DNA of 64,000 nucleotides from Pseudomonas sp. GGS8 (GCF_024168645.1 NZ_JALJWF010000001.1:372001-436000); one strand, 5' to 3'; positions 8,899-18,545 are shown, numbered from the stretch's first letter. Translations and numbers: made by a program. Notes: generated by a model from the sequence alone, not told the origin.

Positions 8899-9363
8899 AT
8901 GATCGGTATCAGCTTTACGCAAAAGACCCTGTTGGCGCGCAAGCGTATCGCCCTGGTCGCCCATGACCACTGCAAAGTGTTTTTGCTGGACTGGGCCGAA
9001 CGGCAGAAAGACAAGCTCGCGCAGCATGAACTGGTCGCCACCGGCACCACGGGGTTGTTGTTGCAACAACGCCTCGGCCTGCCGGTGGAAAGCATGATCA
9101 GCGGTCCACTGGGCGGCGACCAGCAACTCGGCGCGCGAATCGCCGAGCAGCGGGTCGACATGCTGGTGTTCTTCTGGGACCCGTTCGAACCGCAACCCCA
9201 CGACCCGGACATCAAGGCATTACTGCGGGTCGCGGCGGTGTGGAACATCCCGGTGGCCTGCAACGAATGCAGCGCCGACTACCTGCTCAGCAGCCCGTTG
9301 ATGGATCAGGCTCACGAACACCGCATCCCGGATTACGCGACCTATCTGCTGGGACGCGGGTAA
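8899..9363 (+). CDS. mgsA: Methylglyoxal synthase
   Basis: Converts dihydroxyacetone phosphate to methylglyoxal and phosphate. The 154-residue protein is close to the family's usual length. Family hallmarks are RIALVAHDHCK near the N terminus (phosphate-binding His/Lys), VATGTTG, SGPLGGDQQ with the catalytic Asp, and FFWDPFEPQPHDPDIKALLR. It begins 18 bases after the gap stop and is probably cotranscribed with it, pairing the triose-phosphate oxidase with an overflow valve. No separate promoter is evident. Confidence 0.93.
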   Translation: MIGISFTQKTLLARKRIALVAHDHCKVFLLDWAERQKDKLAQHELVATGTTGLLLQQRLGLPVESMISGPLGGDQQLGARIAEQRVDMLVFFWDPFEPQPHDPDIKALLRVAAVWNIPVACNECSADYLLSSPLMDQAHEHRIPDYATYLLGRG

Positions 9364-9392
9364 AGCGCCCGGAATCCCTCTACACAAATCCC

Positions 9393-9498
9393 CTGTGGGA
9401 GCGAGCCTGCTCCGGGCGGCGTTCCGACGATGACGGACTGACATTCACCCTGGATGTCGACTGAAAGACCGCATCGCGAACAGGCTCGCTCCCACAGG
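9393..9498. repeat. REP doublet after mgsA
   Basis: CTGTGGGAGCGAGCCTGCTC and its inverted copy ending GCTCGCTCCCACAG, separated by about 60 bases. The left copy has lost part of its palindrome (TGCTCCGGGCGG). It fills most of the 196-base gap before the CoA-transferase gene. Confidence 0.85.
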
Positions 9499-9559
9499 AT
9501 TTCATCTGGCCGAGCCGTTTTTTGAACTATGCTCGGGCTCTCGCTCCGGAGGGCCTTCG

Positions 9560-10891
9560 ATGACTGATTTACTCACGTCCATTCAAGCCGCACTCGGCTT
9601 GCCTCACACCCCAATCCCGTTCACTTCGAGCGGCGCCCTGCCCGCGGCGTTTGCCGTGACCGATCTGGCCTGCGCCAGCATTGCCGCCGCCGGCCAGGCC
9701 GCCAGCGAACTGCTGCACCGGCAAACCGGTCGCTTGCCCAGCCTTGAAATCGACCGACGCCTGGCGTCGTTCTGGTTCGCCACCTCGATCCGCCCCGTGG
9801 GCTGGAGCGTCCCGCCGCTGTGGGACCCGGTCGCTGGCGACTATGCGACCAAGGACGGCTGGATCCGCCTGCATACCAACGCGCCCCATCACCGTGCCGC
9901 CGCCGAATCGGTGCTCGGTGCCTGCACCGACCGCGCAGCGATGGCGAGCAAGGTGGCGCAATGGGCCAAGAGCGATCTGGAACAAGCGGTGGTCGAGGCC
10001 GGTGGTTGCGCCGCCGAGATGCGCAGCTGGAAACAATGGCAGGCTCACCCGCAAGGTCAGGCCGTGAACGCCGAGCCGTTGATTCAGTTCAGCGTCGGTG
10101 GCAGCCAAACCGCCAAATCGTGGCAAGGCTCGGTGGCGCAACCGCTGGCCGGAATCAAGGTGCTGGACCTCACGCGCGTGCTCGCCGGCCCGATCGCCAG
10201 CCGCTTTCTCGCAGGTCTCGGCGCCGACGTGCTGCGCATCGACCCGCCGACCTGGAACGAACCGGGCGTGGTGCCGGAAGTCACCCTGGGCAAACGCTGC
10301 GCGCGCCTGGATCTGCACGACAAAACTGATCGCGCAGTGTTCGAAAGCCTGCTCAAGGACGCCGACATCCTGCTCCACGGCTACCGCGCCGACGCCTTGG
10401 AACGCCTGGGTTACGGCATCACCCAACGCCAGGCACTGGCCCCGGGCCTGATCGATGTTTGCCTCAACGCTTACGGCTGGAGCGGCCCTTGGCAAAACCG
10501 CCGCGGCTTCGACAGCCTGGTGCAGATGAGCAGCGGAATTGCCGAGGCAGGCATGCAGTGGAAGAAGGCGAATAAACCGACACCACTGCCGGTCCAGGCC
10601 CTTGACCATGCCACCGGGTATTTGATGGCGGCCAGTGCAATCAAGCTATTGGGGCACGGTGGCTCTGCGCGGTTGTCGTTGGCACGAACGGCGAAGTTGT
10701 TGATCGAACATGGCGCCGGAACGGATGAGCCGTTGCGGGCAGAGGATGACCACGATCAAGGGATGTTGATTGAACAAACGCCATGGGGGCCGGCCCATCG
10801 GTTGCAGGTGCCGTTGAAGATCACCGGGACGCCACTGCAGTGGGCGCTGCCGGCCGGGGAATTGGGCGCCCATCGCGCGCAGTGGTGGTGA
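9560..10891 (+). CDS. Family III CoA-transferase (CaiB/BaiF type)
   Basis: 443 residues. The second half has the family III core: VLDLTRVLAGPIASRFLAGL (CoA-binding region), LLHGYRADALERLGYG, and a VQALDHATG segment near residue 349 that aligns with the catalytic Asp region of formyl-CoA and carnitine CoA-transferases. The first 190 residues form an extra N-terminal domain with a divergent fold half (CASIAAAGQAASELLHRQ). A good SD (CCGGAGGG) precedes ATG 9560. No pathway genes surround it, so acyl donor and acceptor are unknown. Confidence 0.85.
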   Translation: MTDLLTSIQAALGLPHTPIPFTSSGALPAAFAVTDLACASIAAAGQAASELLHRQTGRLPSLEIDRRLASFWFATSIRPVGWSVPPLWDPVAGDYATKDGWIRLHTNAPHHRAAAESVLGACTDRAAMASKVAQWAKSDLEQAVVEAGGCAAEMRSWKQWQAHPQGQAVNAEPLIQFSVGGSQTAKSWQGSVAQPLAGIKVLDLTRVLAGPIASRFLAGLGADVLRIDPPTWNEPGVVPEVTLGKRCARLDLHDKTDRAVFESLLKDADILLHGYRADALERLGYGITQRQALAPGLIDVCLNAYGWSGPWQNRRGFDSLVQMSSGIAEAGMQWKKANKPTPLPVQALDHATGYLMAASAIKLLGHGGSARLSLARTAKLLIEHGAGTDEPLRAEDDHDQGMLIEQTPWGPAHRLQVPLKITGTPLQWALPAGELGAHRAQWW

Positions 10892-10903
10892 CCATCAGAT
10901 AGC

Positions 10904-10971
10904 TATCGCGGGCAAGCCCGCTCCCACAGGTACGGCGTGATCCTGTGGGAGCGTGGCTTGCCCGCGATGAG
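10904..10971. repeat. REP doublet, tight spacing
   Basis: TATCGCGGGCAAGCCCGCTC and its inverted copy, ending TTGCCCGCGATGA, with only about 15 bases between them. Same class as at 4786-4878. Confidence 0.85.
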
Positions 10972-11054
10972 GCCAGGACAGTCACCGCAAATACCGCAAC
11001 GCTGCAGAGCTGTGGTTTTTAACTAAATAGATAAAGCGAAATAATCTTAATCAA

Positions 11055-11068
11055 TTGGTCTCGATCAG
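11055..11068. promoter_or_regulatory. Distal ANR-like box
   Basis: TTGGT-CTCG-ATCAG matches 8 of the 10 specified positions of TTGAT-N4-ATCAA. A -10-like AATCTATAGC lies at the distance expected for activation at -41.5 (start near 11103). It may serve a separate short transcript or be a second site for arcD. Confidence 0.35.
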
Positions 11069-11194
11069 CATCTTTTATTTATAGCTGAACAATCTATAGC
11101 TTCGGCACCTGCATTTTTTTCATCGACATCTGTATTGCAAACAGCCATCACACAAATGGCGAAATAACAAAAACAAACTGAATTTCAAAACCCA

Positions 11195-11270
11195 AGCAAT
11201 ACCGATTACACCCCTCTCGTCTGGCTAACCCCCTATTAACAGGGCTTTTTCCAGCAATACCGCTACACCC
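11195..11270. repeat. Direct repeat upstream of arcD
   Basis: AGCAATACCGATTACACCC at 11195-11213 and AGCAATACCGCTACACCC at 11253-11270, 58 bases apart, differing by a small indel. They look like paired binding sites of an unidentified regulator of the arc operon. Confidence 0.5.
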
Positions 11271-11317
11271 GAGAAAGATACATAAGTCTTTCATTAACAA
11301 TGGAATGTGCCCATGCA

Positions 11318-11359
11318 CTGATCTATGTCAGCTGATTGAACAGCCAACAGAACTACGCT
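11318..11359 (+). promoter_or_regulatory. ANR-dependent arcD promoter
   Basis: The ANR/FNR box CTGAT-CTAT-GTCAG is at 11318-11331; its reverse complement CTGACATAGATCAG differs by one base from TTGAC-N4-ATCAG, the form in the P. aeruginosa arc promoter. The -10 TACGCT is at 11354-11359, predicting a start near 11366 and placing the box centre at -41.5, the class II position. This also shows that the in-frame ATG at 11336 lies upstream of the transcript. Confidence 0.75.
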
Positions 11360-11392
11360 GTTGCCTCTCTTCTCCTGCACTGGAGTCATGCT

Positions 11393-12820
11393 ATGTCTGA
11401 ATCCCCCGGAAAACTGAAACTCGGTGCGCTCGTAGCTTTAGTGGTCGGTTCGATGATTGGGGGCGGAATATTCTCTTTGCCCCAGAACATGGCCGCCAGT
11501 GCCGACGTCGGTGCTGTTCTGATTGGTTGGGCAATCACCGCAGTGGGCATGCTGACCCTGGCCTTCGTCTTCCAGACCCTGGCCAATCGCAAGCCTGAGC
11601 TGGATGGCGGTGTTTATGCCTACGCCAAGGCCGGTTTCGGCGACTACATGGGTTTCTCGTCCGCCTGGGGATACTGGATCAGTGCCTGGCTGGGCAATGT
11701 GGGTTACTTCGTTCTGTTGTTCAGCACCCTCGGTTACTTCTTCCCGCTATTTGGAGAGGGGAATACTCCTGCCGCCGTCATCGGTGCTTCGCTGCTGCTT
11801 TGGGCCGTGCACTTTCTGGTTTTACGGGGGATCAAGGAAGCGGCGTTCATCAATCTGGTGACCACCGTCGCCAAGGTCGTACCGCTGCTGTTGTTCGTGT
11901 TGATCGCCTTGTTCGCGTTCAAACTGGAGATCTTCACCGCCGACATCTGGGGCATCAAAAACCCTGACCTGGGCAATGTGATGAATCAGGTGCGCAACAT
12001 GATGCTGGTCACCGTGTGGGTGTTCATCGGCATCGAAGGCGCGAGCATTTTCTCGGCCCGTGCCGAGGTACGCAGCGATGTGGGTAAAGCCACCGTCATC
12101 GGGTTCATCACCGTGCTGTTGTTCCTGATGCTGGTGAACGTGTTGTCCCTGGGGATCATGACCCAACCTGCGCTGGCGAAACTGCAGAACCCGTCGATGG
12201 CCGCGGTGCTGGAACATGTGGTCGGTCACTGGGGCGCGGTGCTGATCAGTGTCGGCCTGATCATTTCCTTGCTCGGGGCGCTGCTGTCGTGGGTGCTGCT
12301 GTGTGCGGAGATTATGTTCGCCGCCGCCAAGGACCACACTATGCCGGCGTTTTTGCGCCGTGAAAACGCCAACCAGGTACCGGCCAACGCGCTGTGGCTG
12401 ACCAACGCGATGGTGCAGCTGTTTCTGATCATCACACTGTTTTCGGCCAGCACTTACCTGTCGCTGATCTACCTCGCCACTTCGATGATTCTGGTGCCGT
12501 ACCTGTGGTCGGCGGCTTATGCCGTGCTGCTGGCGGTACGCGGCGAGAGCTATGAAAACGCCTTGGCCGAACGCAGAAAAGATTTGATCGTCGGTGGCAT
12601 CGCGTTGATCTACGCAATCTGGTTGCTGTACGCCGGCGGCGTCAAATACCTGCTGCTCTCCGCCCTGCTCTATGCCCCCGGCGCGGTCCTGTTCGCCAAG
12701 GCCAAACTTGAAGTCGACAAACCGGTTTTCACTAACGTCGAGAGGCTGATTTTCGCCGCCGTCATCGTAGGCGCCCTGGTGGCGGCCTATGGGCTGTATG
12801 ACGGCTTCCTGACTCTGTAA
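11393..12820 (+). CDS. arcD: Arginine/ornithine antiporter
   Basis: Inner-membrane APC-superfamily exchanger that brings in arginine and exports ornithine for the arginine deiminase pathway. Start set at ATG 11393 (475 residues; [11 protein letters not shown]): GGAG lies seven bases upstream and the start falls just after the predicted transcription start, whereas an earlier ATG at 11336 would precede it. The N-terminal [17 protein letters not shown] loop in the first helix is the substrate-binding signature of the family. About 12-13 hydrophobic segments follow. First gene of arcDABC, with arcA 34 bases downstream. Confidence 0.95.
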   Translation: MSESPGKLKLGALVALVVGSMIGGGIFSLPQNMAASADVGAVLIGWAITAVGMLTLAFVFQTLANRKPELDGGVYAYAKAGFGDYMGFSSAWGYWISAWLGNVGYFVLLFSTLGYFFPLFGEGNTPAAVIGASLLLWAVHFLVLRGIKEAAFINLVTTVAKVVPLLLFVLIALFAFKLEIFTADIWGIKNPDLGNVMNQVRNMMLVTVWVFIGIEGASIFSARAEVRSDVGKATVIGFITVLLFLMLVNVLSLGIMTQPALAKLQNPSMAAVLEHVVGHWGAVLISVGLIISLLGALLSWVLLCAEIMFAAAKDHTMPAFLRRENANQVPANALWLTNAMVQLFLIITLFSASTYLSLIYLATSMILVPYLWSAAYAVLLAVRGESYENALAERRKDLIVGGIALIYAIWLLYAGGVKYLLLSALLYAPGAVLFAKAKLEVDKPVFTNVERLIFAAVIVGALVAAYGLYDGFLTL

Positions 12821-12854
12821 GCACCTGATTGTTTTGATCTGGAGGAACACGGTA

Positions 12855-14111
12855 ATGACCACGGAAAAAGTTAAGTACGGCGTCCATTCCGAAGCTGGCA
12901 AACTGCGCAAAGTCATGGTTTGCTCCCCCGGCCTGGCCCACCAGCGGCTGACCCCGAACAACTGTGATGAACTGCTGTTCGATGACGTGCTGTGGGTCGC
13001 CCAAGCCAAACGCGACCACTTCGACTTCGTCACCAAAATGCGCGAGCGCAATGTCGACGTGCTGGAAATGCACAACCTGCTGACCGACATCGTCGCCATC
13101 CCTGAAGCGCTGGACTGGATTCTGGAGCGCAAGATCACCGCCAATTCGGTCGGCCTCGGCCTGGTCCATGAAGTGGGTGCCTGGCTGCGTAGCCTGGAGC
13201 CACGCAAGATCGCCGAATTCCTCATCGGCGGGGTTTCCGCCGATGACCTGCCGGACAGTTTCGGCGGCAAGACCATCCAGATGTTCCGCGACTTCCTCGG
13301 CCACTCCAGCTTCATTCTGCCGCCGCTGCCCAACACCCAGTTCACCCGCGACACCACCTGCTGGATCTATGGCGGCGTGACCCTGAACCCGATGTACTGG
13401 CCGGCGCGTCGCCAGGAAACCTTGCTGGCCACCGCCATCTACAAATTCCACCCGCAGTTCACCAACGCCGACTTCCAGATCTGGTACGGCGACCCTGACC
13501 AGGACCACGGCAACGCCACCCTTGAAGGCGGCGACGTGATGCCGATCGGCAACGGTGTGGTGTTGATCGGCATGGGCGAGCGCTCGTCCCGCCAGGCCAT
13601 CGGCCAATTGGCGGTCAACCTGTTCAAGAACAAAGCCGTGGAACGCGTCATCGTCGCCGGCCTGCCGAAATCCCGCGCGGCGATGCACCTGGACACCGTG
13701 TTCAGTTTCTGCGACCGCGACCTGGTGACGATTTTCCCGGAAGTGGTGAACCAGATCGTCGCCTTCAGCCTGCGTCCTGACGACAGCAAACCGGGCGGCA
13801 TCGACGTTCGCCGTGAGGAAACCAGCTTCCTCGACACCGTGGCCAAGGCCCTCAACCTCAAGGCGCTGCGTGTCGTCGAAACCGGCGGTAACGCCTTCGC
13901 CGCCGAACGCGAGCAATGGGACGACGGCAACAACGTGGTGGCGCTGGAGCCGGGCGTGGTCATCGGCTATGACCGCAACACCTACACCAACACTCTGCTA
14001 CGCAAGGCCGGCGTAGAGGTCATCACCATCAGCGCCAGTGAACTCGGGCGCGGGCGCGGCGGTGGCCACTGCATGACCTGCCCGATCATTCGCGACCCTA
14101 TCGATTATTAA
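12855..14111 (+). CDS. arcA: Arginine deiminase
   Basis: Hydrolyses arginine to citrulline and ammonia, first step of fermentative arginine use. 418 residues from ATG 12855, preceded by GGAGGAA. The catalytic Cys406 is visible in [14 protein letters not shown] at the C terminus, matching the numbering known for P. aeruginosa ADI. Other active-site stretches are [17 protein letters not shown] and LDTVFSFCD, supplying the Asp, Glu and His residues. Fully intact. Confidence 0.98.
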   Translation: MTTEKVKYGVHSEAGKLRKVMVCSPGLAHQRLTPNNCDELLFDDVLWVAQAKRDHFDFVTKMRERNVDVLEMHNLLTDIVAIPEALDWILERKITANSVGLGLVHEVGAWLRSLEPRKIAEFLIGGVSADDLPDSFGGKTIQMFRDFLGHSSFILPPLPNTQFTRDTTCWIYGGVTLNPMYWPARRQETLLATAIYKFHPQFTNADFQIWYGDPDQDHGNATLEGGDVMPIGNGVVLIGMGERSSRQAIGQLAVNLFKNKAVERVIVAGLPKSRAAMHLDTVFSFCDRDLVTIFPEVVNQIVAFSLRPDDSKPGGIDVRREETSFLDTVAKALNLKALRVVETGGNAFAAEREQWDDGNNVVALEPGVVIGYDRNTYTNTLLRKAGVEVITISASELGRGRGGGHCMTCPIIRDPIDY

Positions 14112-14180
14112 CTTTCGAGCCTTGGCCGATGCTTATCCAGCACGGCCGAGGGGATAACCGAAACCCAAGGAGATCCAATC

Positions 14181-15191
14181 ATGGCTTTCAACATGCGCAA
14201 CCGCAGCCTGCTGAGTTTGATGCACCACACCACTCGTGAGCTGCACTACCTACTGGACCTGTCCCGCGACCTCAAACGCGCCAAATACACCGGCACCGAG
14301 CGTCCGCACCTGCAAGGCAAGAACATCGCGCTGATCTTCGAAAAAACCTCGACCCGCACCCGTTGCGCCTTCGAAGTCGCGGCCCATGACCAGGGCGCCC
14401 ACGTCACCTACATCGACCCGGTGTCGTCGCAGATCGGCCACAAGGAAAGCATGAAGGACACAGCCCGCGTGCTGGGGCGGATGTTCGACGCCATCGAGTA
14501 CCGTGGCTTCGAACAGGAAATAGTCGAAGAGCTGGCCAAGTTCGCCGGCGTACCGGTGTTCAACGGCCTGACCGCTGAATTCCACCCGACGCAAATGATC
14601 GCCGACACCCTGACCATGCGCGAACACAGCGACAAGCCGCTGCATGACATCAGCTACGCCTACCTGGGCGATGCCCGCTACAACATGGGCAACTCGTTGC
14701 TGATGATCGGCGCCAAACTCGGCATGGACGTGCGCATCGCCGCACCGAAAGCGCTGTGGCCGCATCAGGACTTCATCGATCAGTGCAAAGCCTTCGCCGA
14801 AGAGAGCGGCGCGCGCATCACCATCACCGAAGACCCGAAAGCGGCGGTCAAGGGCGTGGACTTCATCCATACCGACATCTGGGTATCGATGGGCGAGCCG
14901 GTGGAGGCATGGGATGAGCGCATCGAGCAACTGCTGCCGTACCAGGTCAACGCCGACATGATGAAGGCCTCGGGCAACCCGCGCGTGAAATTCATGCACT
15001 GCCTGCCGGCGTTCCACAACAGCGAAACCAAGGTCGGCAAGGACATCGCCGCGCGCTATCCGAACCTGGCCAACGGGGTTGAGGTGACTGAAGAAGTCTT
15101 CGAATCGCCGGCCAACATCGCCTTCGAGCAAGCGGAAAACCGCATGCACACCATCAAGGCGATCCTGGTGTCGGCGCTGGCGGATCTCTAA
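14181..15191 (+). CDS. arcB: Ornithine carbamoyltransferase, catabolic
   Basis: Phosphorolysis of citrulline to ornithine and carbamoyl phosphate. 336 residues, with the carbamoyl-phosphate motif [12 protein letters not shown] near residue 55, HPTQ around 135, DARYNMGNS in the middle, and the ornithine-loop HCLPAFH near 275. It is placed between arcA and arcC and so is the catabolic isozyme rather than anabolic ArgF. AAGGAG lies before the ATG. It is followed by a REP element separating it from arcC. Confidence 0.97.
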   Translation: MAFNMRNRSLLSLMHHTTRELHYLLDLSRDLKRAKYTGTERPHLQGKNIALIFEKTSTRTRCAFEVAAHDQGAHVTYIDPVSSQIGHKESMKDTARVLGRMFDAIEYRGFEQEIVEELAKFAGVPVFNGLTAEFHPTQMIADTLTMREHSDKPLHDISYAYLGDARYNMGNSLLMIGAKLGMDVRIAAPKALWPHQDFIDQCKAFAEESGARITITEDPKAAVKGVDFIHTDIWVSMGEPVEAWDERIEQLLPYQVNADMMKASGNPRVKFMHCLPAFHNSETKVGKDIAARYPNLANGVEVTEEVFESPANIAFEQAENRMHTIKAILVSALADL

Positions 15192-15226
15192 GGATCGATC
15201 CGGCTCCTCCTGCAGGAACAAAGCCC

Positions 15227-15329
15227 CTGTGGGAGCTGGCTTGTCGGATCGCCGCACCGCTGCGATGGCATCGCCTCGGTCTGTCAGATACACCGAGGTG
15301 ATGCCATCGCAGGCAAGCCAGCTCCCACA
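15227..15329. repeat. REP doublet with internal hairpin between arcB and arcC
   Basis: CCTGTGGGAGCTGGCTTG on the left and CAAGCCAGCTCCCACA on the right, with an inner inverted repeat GATGGCATCGCCTCGGT / ACCGAGGTGATGCCATC inside. The left copy carries the variant block CGGATCGCCGCACCG, also seen at 16776-16810 and, with GGAACG, at 63322-63336. It interrupts the arc operon. Confidence 0.85.
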
Positions 15330-15391
15330 TTGACCGAGTTCCGACCGGGGCCAAATCGCCCGCAACCTCTTTGCTTAGGAAGGACTGCATT

Positions 15392-16321
15392 ATGCGTATC
15401 GTCATTGCTCTGGGCGGCAACGCCCTGCTCCGCCGGGGTGAGCCCCTGACCGCGGACAATCAGCGCGCCAACATCCGGATCGCCACCGAACAGATCGCCA
15501 AGGTTCATCCCGGCAACCAATTGGTGATCGCCCATGGCAATGGTCCGCAGATCGGCCTGTTGTCGCTGCAAGCGGCGGCCTACACCCAGGTTTCGCCTTA
15601 CCCGCTGGACGTACTTGGTGCAGAAACCGACGGCATGATCGGCTATATCATCGAACAGGAACTGGGCAACCTGCTGGACTTCGAAGTGCCGTTCGCGACC
15701 CTGTTGACCCAGGTCGAAGTCGACCCCAACGACCCGGCGTTCCAAGCCCCCAGCAAACCTATCGGCCCGGTCTACGCCAAGGTCGATGCAGAGAAACTCG
15801 CCGCCGAGAAAGGCTGGGCCATCGCTCCGGACGGCGATAAGTTCCGTCGGGTGGTCGCCAGCCCGAAACCCAAACGCATCTTCGAAATCCGCCCGATCAA
15901 GTGGCTGCTGGAAAAAGGCAGCATCGTGATCTGCGCCGGCGGTGGCGGCATCCCGACGATCTACGACGCCAACGGCAAACTGCAGGGCGTGGAAGCGGTG
16001 ATCGACAAAGACTTGTGCTCGGCGCTGCTGGCCGAACAGCTGGAAAGCGATCTATTGGTGATCGCCACTGACGTCAGCGCTGCATTCATCGATTTCGGCA
16101 AGCCCACCCAGAAAGCCATTGCCCAGGCTCACCCCGATGAAATGGACAAACTCGGCTTCGCGGCCGGCTCCATGGGACCAAAGGTCCAGGCGGCCTGCGA
16201 GTTCGCCCGCCATACTGGCAAAGTCGCGGTGATCGGCTCACTCTCGGACATCGAGGCGATCATCCAGGGCAAGGCCGGTACCCGTATCAGCACTGCGACA
16301 CCTGGTATCAGTTATCAATAG
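15392..16321 (+). CDS. arcC: Carbamate kinase
   Basis: Makes ATP from carbamoyl phosphate and ADP, the energy-yielding step of the pathway. 309 residues from ATG 15392 ([13 protein letters not shown]), with AGGAAGGA upstream; an in-frame ATG at 15371 would sit before this ribosome-binding site. Motifs: N-terminal [30 protein letters not shown] and [10 protein letters not shown] of the amino-acid kinase fold. Its stop codon lies inside the first unit of a 14-base tandem repeat. Confidence 0.97.
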   Translation: MRIVIALGGNALLRRGEPLTADNQRANIRIATEQIAKVHPGNQLVIAHGNGPQIGLLSLQAAAYTQVSPYPLDVLGAETDGMIGYIIEQELGNLLDFEVPFATLLTQVEVDPNDPAFQAPSKPIGPVYAKVDAEKLAAEKGWAIAPDGDKFRRVVASPKPKRIFEIRPIKWLLEKGSIVICAGGGGIPTIYDANGKLQGVEAVIDKDLCSALLAEQLESDLLVIATDVSAAFIDFGKPTQKAIAQAHPDEMDKLGFAAGSMGPKVQAACEFARHTGKVAVIGSLSDIEAIIQGKAGTRISTATPGISYQ

Positions 16322-16344
16322 AAAGAAACGAATAGAAAGAAACG
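16317..16344. repeat. Tandem 14-base repeat at the arcC stop
   Basis: AATAGAAAGAAACG occurs twice in a row; the first unit contains the TAG stop of arcC. The repeat adds A-rich AAnAAn-like RNA in front of the next gene. Confidence 0.8.
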
Positions 16345-16402
16345 CAGGGGGGGCAGGCGTGGGGTCTGCCCTGATTCAATGCCTTTTGAAGGAGAGACGC
16401 CA

Positions 16403-16762
16403 ATGGCTACGTTCGAACCCGGACACTTGCACATCGAGCGCCATGCGCTGAACAAGGACGATTACAGCTACAACCTGCACATCGAATACAAAATTGCTCA
16501 GGACCCCAAGGAAGGCCAAGGCATGCTCTTCAAACTGCGTGGTTCGGTCGAGGGCAAGGACCTGAATGAAGAGTTTTATCTGCCCAAGGACCAGGCCTTC
16601 GACTTCGCCCGCCACGCCACGCGCATCGCGCAAAAGTACGGCATGCCCAAGACCGCCAACATCGGCGCCATGCACAAGTACTACGACGAAATGTTTGAAG
16701 ACGTGCGGGCACAGCTCGACGTCAAGTCCGGCGACCCGGTCAGACCTGAACACCTGGGATAA
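16403..16762 (+). CDS. DUF5064-type small protein
   Basis: 119 residues from ATG 16403 (MATFEPGHLHIERHALNKDD), preceded by GAAGGAGAG. Soluble, no signal peptide or membrane segment. A beta-rich first half (YNLHIEYKIAQ, GMLFKLRGSVEGKDLNEEFYL) and a helical second half (FDFARHATRIAQKYGMP) suggest a compact alpha/beta fold. It resembles the Pseudomonas DUF5064 family, whose function is not known to me. It follows arcC by 81 bases and may be the last gene of the arc transcript. Confidence 0.7.
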   Translation: MATFEPGHLHIERHALNKDDYSYNLHIEYKIAQDPKEGQGMLFKLRGSVEGKDLNEEFYLPKDQAFDFARHATRIAQKYGMPKTANIGAMHKYYDEMFEDVRAQLDVKSGDPVRPEHLG

Positions 16763-16775
16763 AACGGTGAACGCT

Positions 16776-16810
16776 GAACCTGTGGGATCGCCGCACCGCC
16801 GCTCCCACAG
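16776..16810. repeat. Degenerate single REP
   Basis: CCTGTGGGATCGCCGCACCGCCGCTCCCACAGG: the ends are REP-like, while the palindrome centre is replaced by the CGCCGCACCG variant block also seen at 15227-15329. It sits upstream of gcsR. Confidence 0.6.
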
Positions 16811-16907
16811 GAGATCATCGCAGTCATGAAGTCCTGCGCAAGATTTCACCATTGGCCCGCCCCAAGGCATACTTGCCACCCTCCGCACTCCAGAACCAAA
16901 CCGCCCC

Positions 16908-18416
16908 ATGCGCATCCACGTCAGTTTCATCGACCGCGTCGGTATCACCCAGGAAGTCCTGGCCCTGCTCGGTGGGCGCAATCTCAATCTGGATGCGGTG
17001 GAGATGGTGCCGCCCAACGTCTACATTGACGCCCCGACCTTGAGCCCGGCGGTGCTCGAAGAGCTGCGCGATGCGCTGTTCAACGTGCGTGGCGTGCAAG
17101 CGGTGACGGTGGTCGACATCCTTCCCGGCCAGCGCCGTCACTTGCAGCTCGATGCGTTGCTCGCCGCCATGACCGACCCGGTGCTGGCTCTGGACAGTGC
17201 CGGCAAGGTGCTGCTGGCCAACCCGGCATTGATTGCCCTGTACGGTCGCGAACCGGCGGGCGAAAGCATCAGCGAACTGTTTGCTGACCCGACGCTGCTC
17301 GACACCTTGCTGGAAAATGGCTTCCGCCTGCCGCTGCGCGAGATCACCGTCAACGGTCAAACCCTGCTGCTGGACGCCACGCCGATCACCGACGCCGGTG
17401 CCCTGCTGACCCTGTACCAACCGAACCGCATCGGCGAACGCCTCTCGGCACTGCACCACGACCATGCCGAAGGTTTTGATGCCCTGCTCGGCGAATCTCC
17501 GGCGATCCGTACGCTCAAGGCCCGCGCCCAGCGCGTCGCCGCCCTCGATGCACCGTTACTGATCCAGGGTGAAACCGGCACCGGCAAAGAACTGGTGGCC
17601 CGCGCCTGTCACGCCATCAGTGCCCGCCACAGTTCGCCGTTCCTGGCCTTGAACTGCGCGGCACTGCCGGAAAACCTCGCCGAAAGCGAACTGTTCGGCT
17701 ACGCCCCCGGCGCCTTCACCGGCGCGCAACGGGGCGGCAAACCGGGGCTGATGGAGTTGGCCAACCAGGGCACGGTATTTCTCGACGAGATCGGTGAGAT
17801 GTCGCCGTACTTGCAGGCGAAGTTGCTGCGCTTCCTCAACGACGGCAGCTTCCGTCGGGTCGGTGGCGATCGCGAAGTGAAGGTCAACGTGCGGATCCTC
17901 AGCGCGACCCATCGCGACCTGGAAAAAATGGTCAGCGAAGGCACCTTCCGCGAAGACCTGTTCTATCGCCTCAACGTGCTGAATGTCGAAGTCCCGCCCC
18001 TGCGCGAGCGCGGCCAGGACATTCTGCTGCTGGCGCGCTACTTCATGCAGCAGGCCTGCGCGCAGATCCAGCGCCCGGTCTGTCGCCTGGCGCCGGGCAC
18101 TTACCCGGCGCTGCTGGGCAACCGCTGGCCGGGCAACGTGCGGCAATTGCAAAACGTGATCTTCCGCGCCGCGGCGATTTGCGAAAGCAGCCTGGTGGAC
18201 ATCGGCGACCTCGACATCGCCGGCACTTCTGTGGCGCGCCAGAGCGATACAGAGGTCAATAGCCTCGAACAGGCCATGGAAGAGTTCGAGAAAAACCTGC
18301 TGGAAAAACTCTACGTCAGCTACCCCTCAACCCGGCAACTCGCCAGCCGATTGCAAACTTCCCACACCGCAATTGCCCATCGGTTGCGCAAGTACGGGAT
18401 TCCCAACAAGCCGTAA
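16908..18416 (+). CDS. gcsR: Sigma-54-dependent TyrR-like activator of glycine cleavage genes
   Basis: 502 residues in TyrR order: ACT-like domain (about 1-75), PAS (about 80-180), AAA+ sigma-54 interaction domain (about 192-430), and a short C-terminal HTH (RQLASRLQTSHTAIAHRLRKYG). Walker A GETGTGKE is at 221-228 and GAFTGA at 268-273, so it can contact sigma-54, unlike E. coli TyrR. Its position before gcvH-gcvP-sdaA-gcvT matches GcsR (PA2449) of P. aeruginosa, which activates that operon in response to glycine. Matching 18-bp sites and a -24/-12 promoter lie before gcvH. No clear SD precedes the ATG. Confidence 0.9.
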   Translation: MRIHVSFIDRVGITQEVLALLGGRNLNLDAVEMVPPNVYIDAPTLSPAVLEELRDALFNVRGVQAVTVVDILPGQRRHLQLDALLAAMTDPVLALDSAGKVLLANPALIALYGREPAGESISELFADPTLLDTLLENGFRLPLREITVNGQTLLLDATPITDAGALLTLYQPNRIGERLSALHHDHAEGFDALLGESPAIRTLKARAQRVAALDAPLLIQGETGTGKELVARACHAISARHSSPFLALNCAALPENLAESELFGYAPGAFTGAQRGGKPGLMELANQGTVFLDEIGEMSPYLQAKLLRFLNDGSFRRVGGDREVKVNVRILSATHRDLEKMVSEGTFREDLFYRLNVLNVEVPPLRERGQDILLLARYFMQQACAQIQRPVCRLAPGTYPALLGNRWPGNVRQLQNVIFRAAAICESSLVDIGDLDIAGTSVARQSDTEVNSLEQAMEEFEKNLLEKLYVSYPSTRQLASRLQTSHTAIAHRLRKYGIPNKP

Positions 18417-18452
18417 GACTGGGAATGCAATCTCGTTAGCAACACAAAACCA

Positions 18453-18545
18453 CTGTGGGAGCGAGCCTGCTCGCGATAAGGGACTGACATTCACCATGGA
18501 TGTCGACTGATAGACCGCTATCGCGAGCAGGCTCGCTCCCACAGG
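18453..18545. repeat. REP doublet after gcsR
   Basis: CTGTGGGAGCGAGCCTGCTC and the inverted GAGCAGGCTCGCTCCCACAG, about 50 bases apart. The spacer (GGACTGACATTCACC and onward) is nearly the same as in the doublet at 9393-9498, so the two are recent copies of one REPIN-like unit. Confidence 0.85.

Larger units (their letters stand above)
10892..11392. other. 500-base gap upstream of arcD: REP doublet, AT-rich regulatory region
   Basis: Left part is a REP doublet (10904-10971). The rest is unusually AT-rich for this genome and carries an ANR-like box (11055-11068), a near-identical direct repeat (11195-11213 and 11253-11270), a small GC hairpin followed by five T (11231-11250), and the arcD ANR box and promoter (11318-11359). 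No convincing protein-coding frame. Confidence 0.7.
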
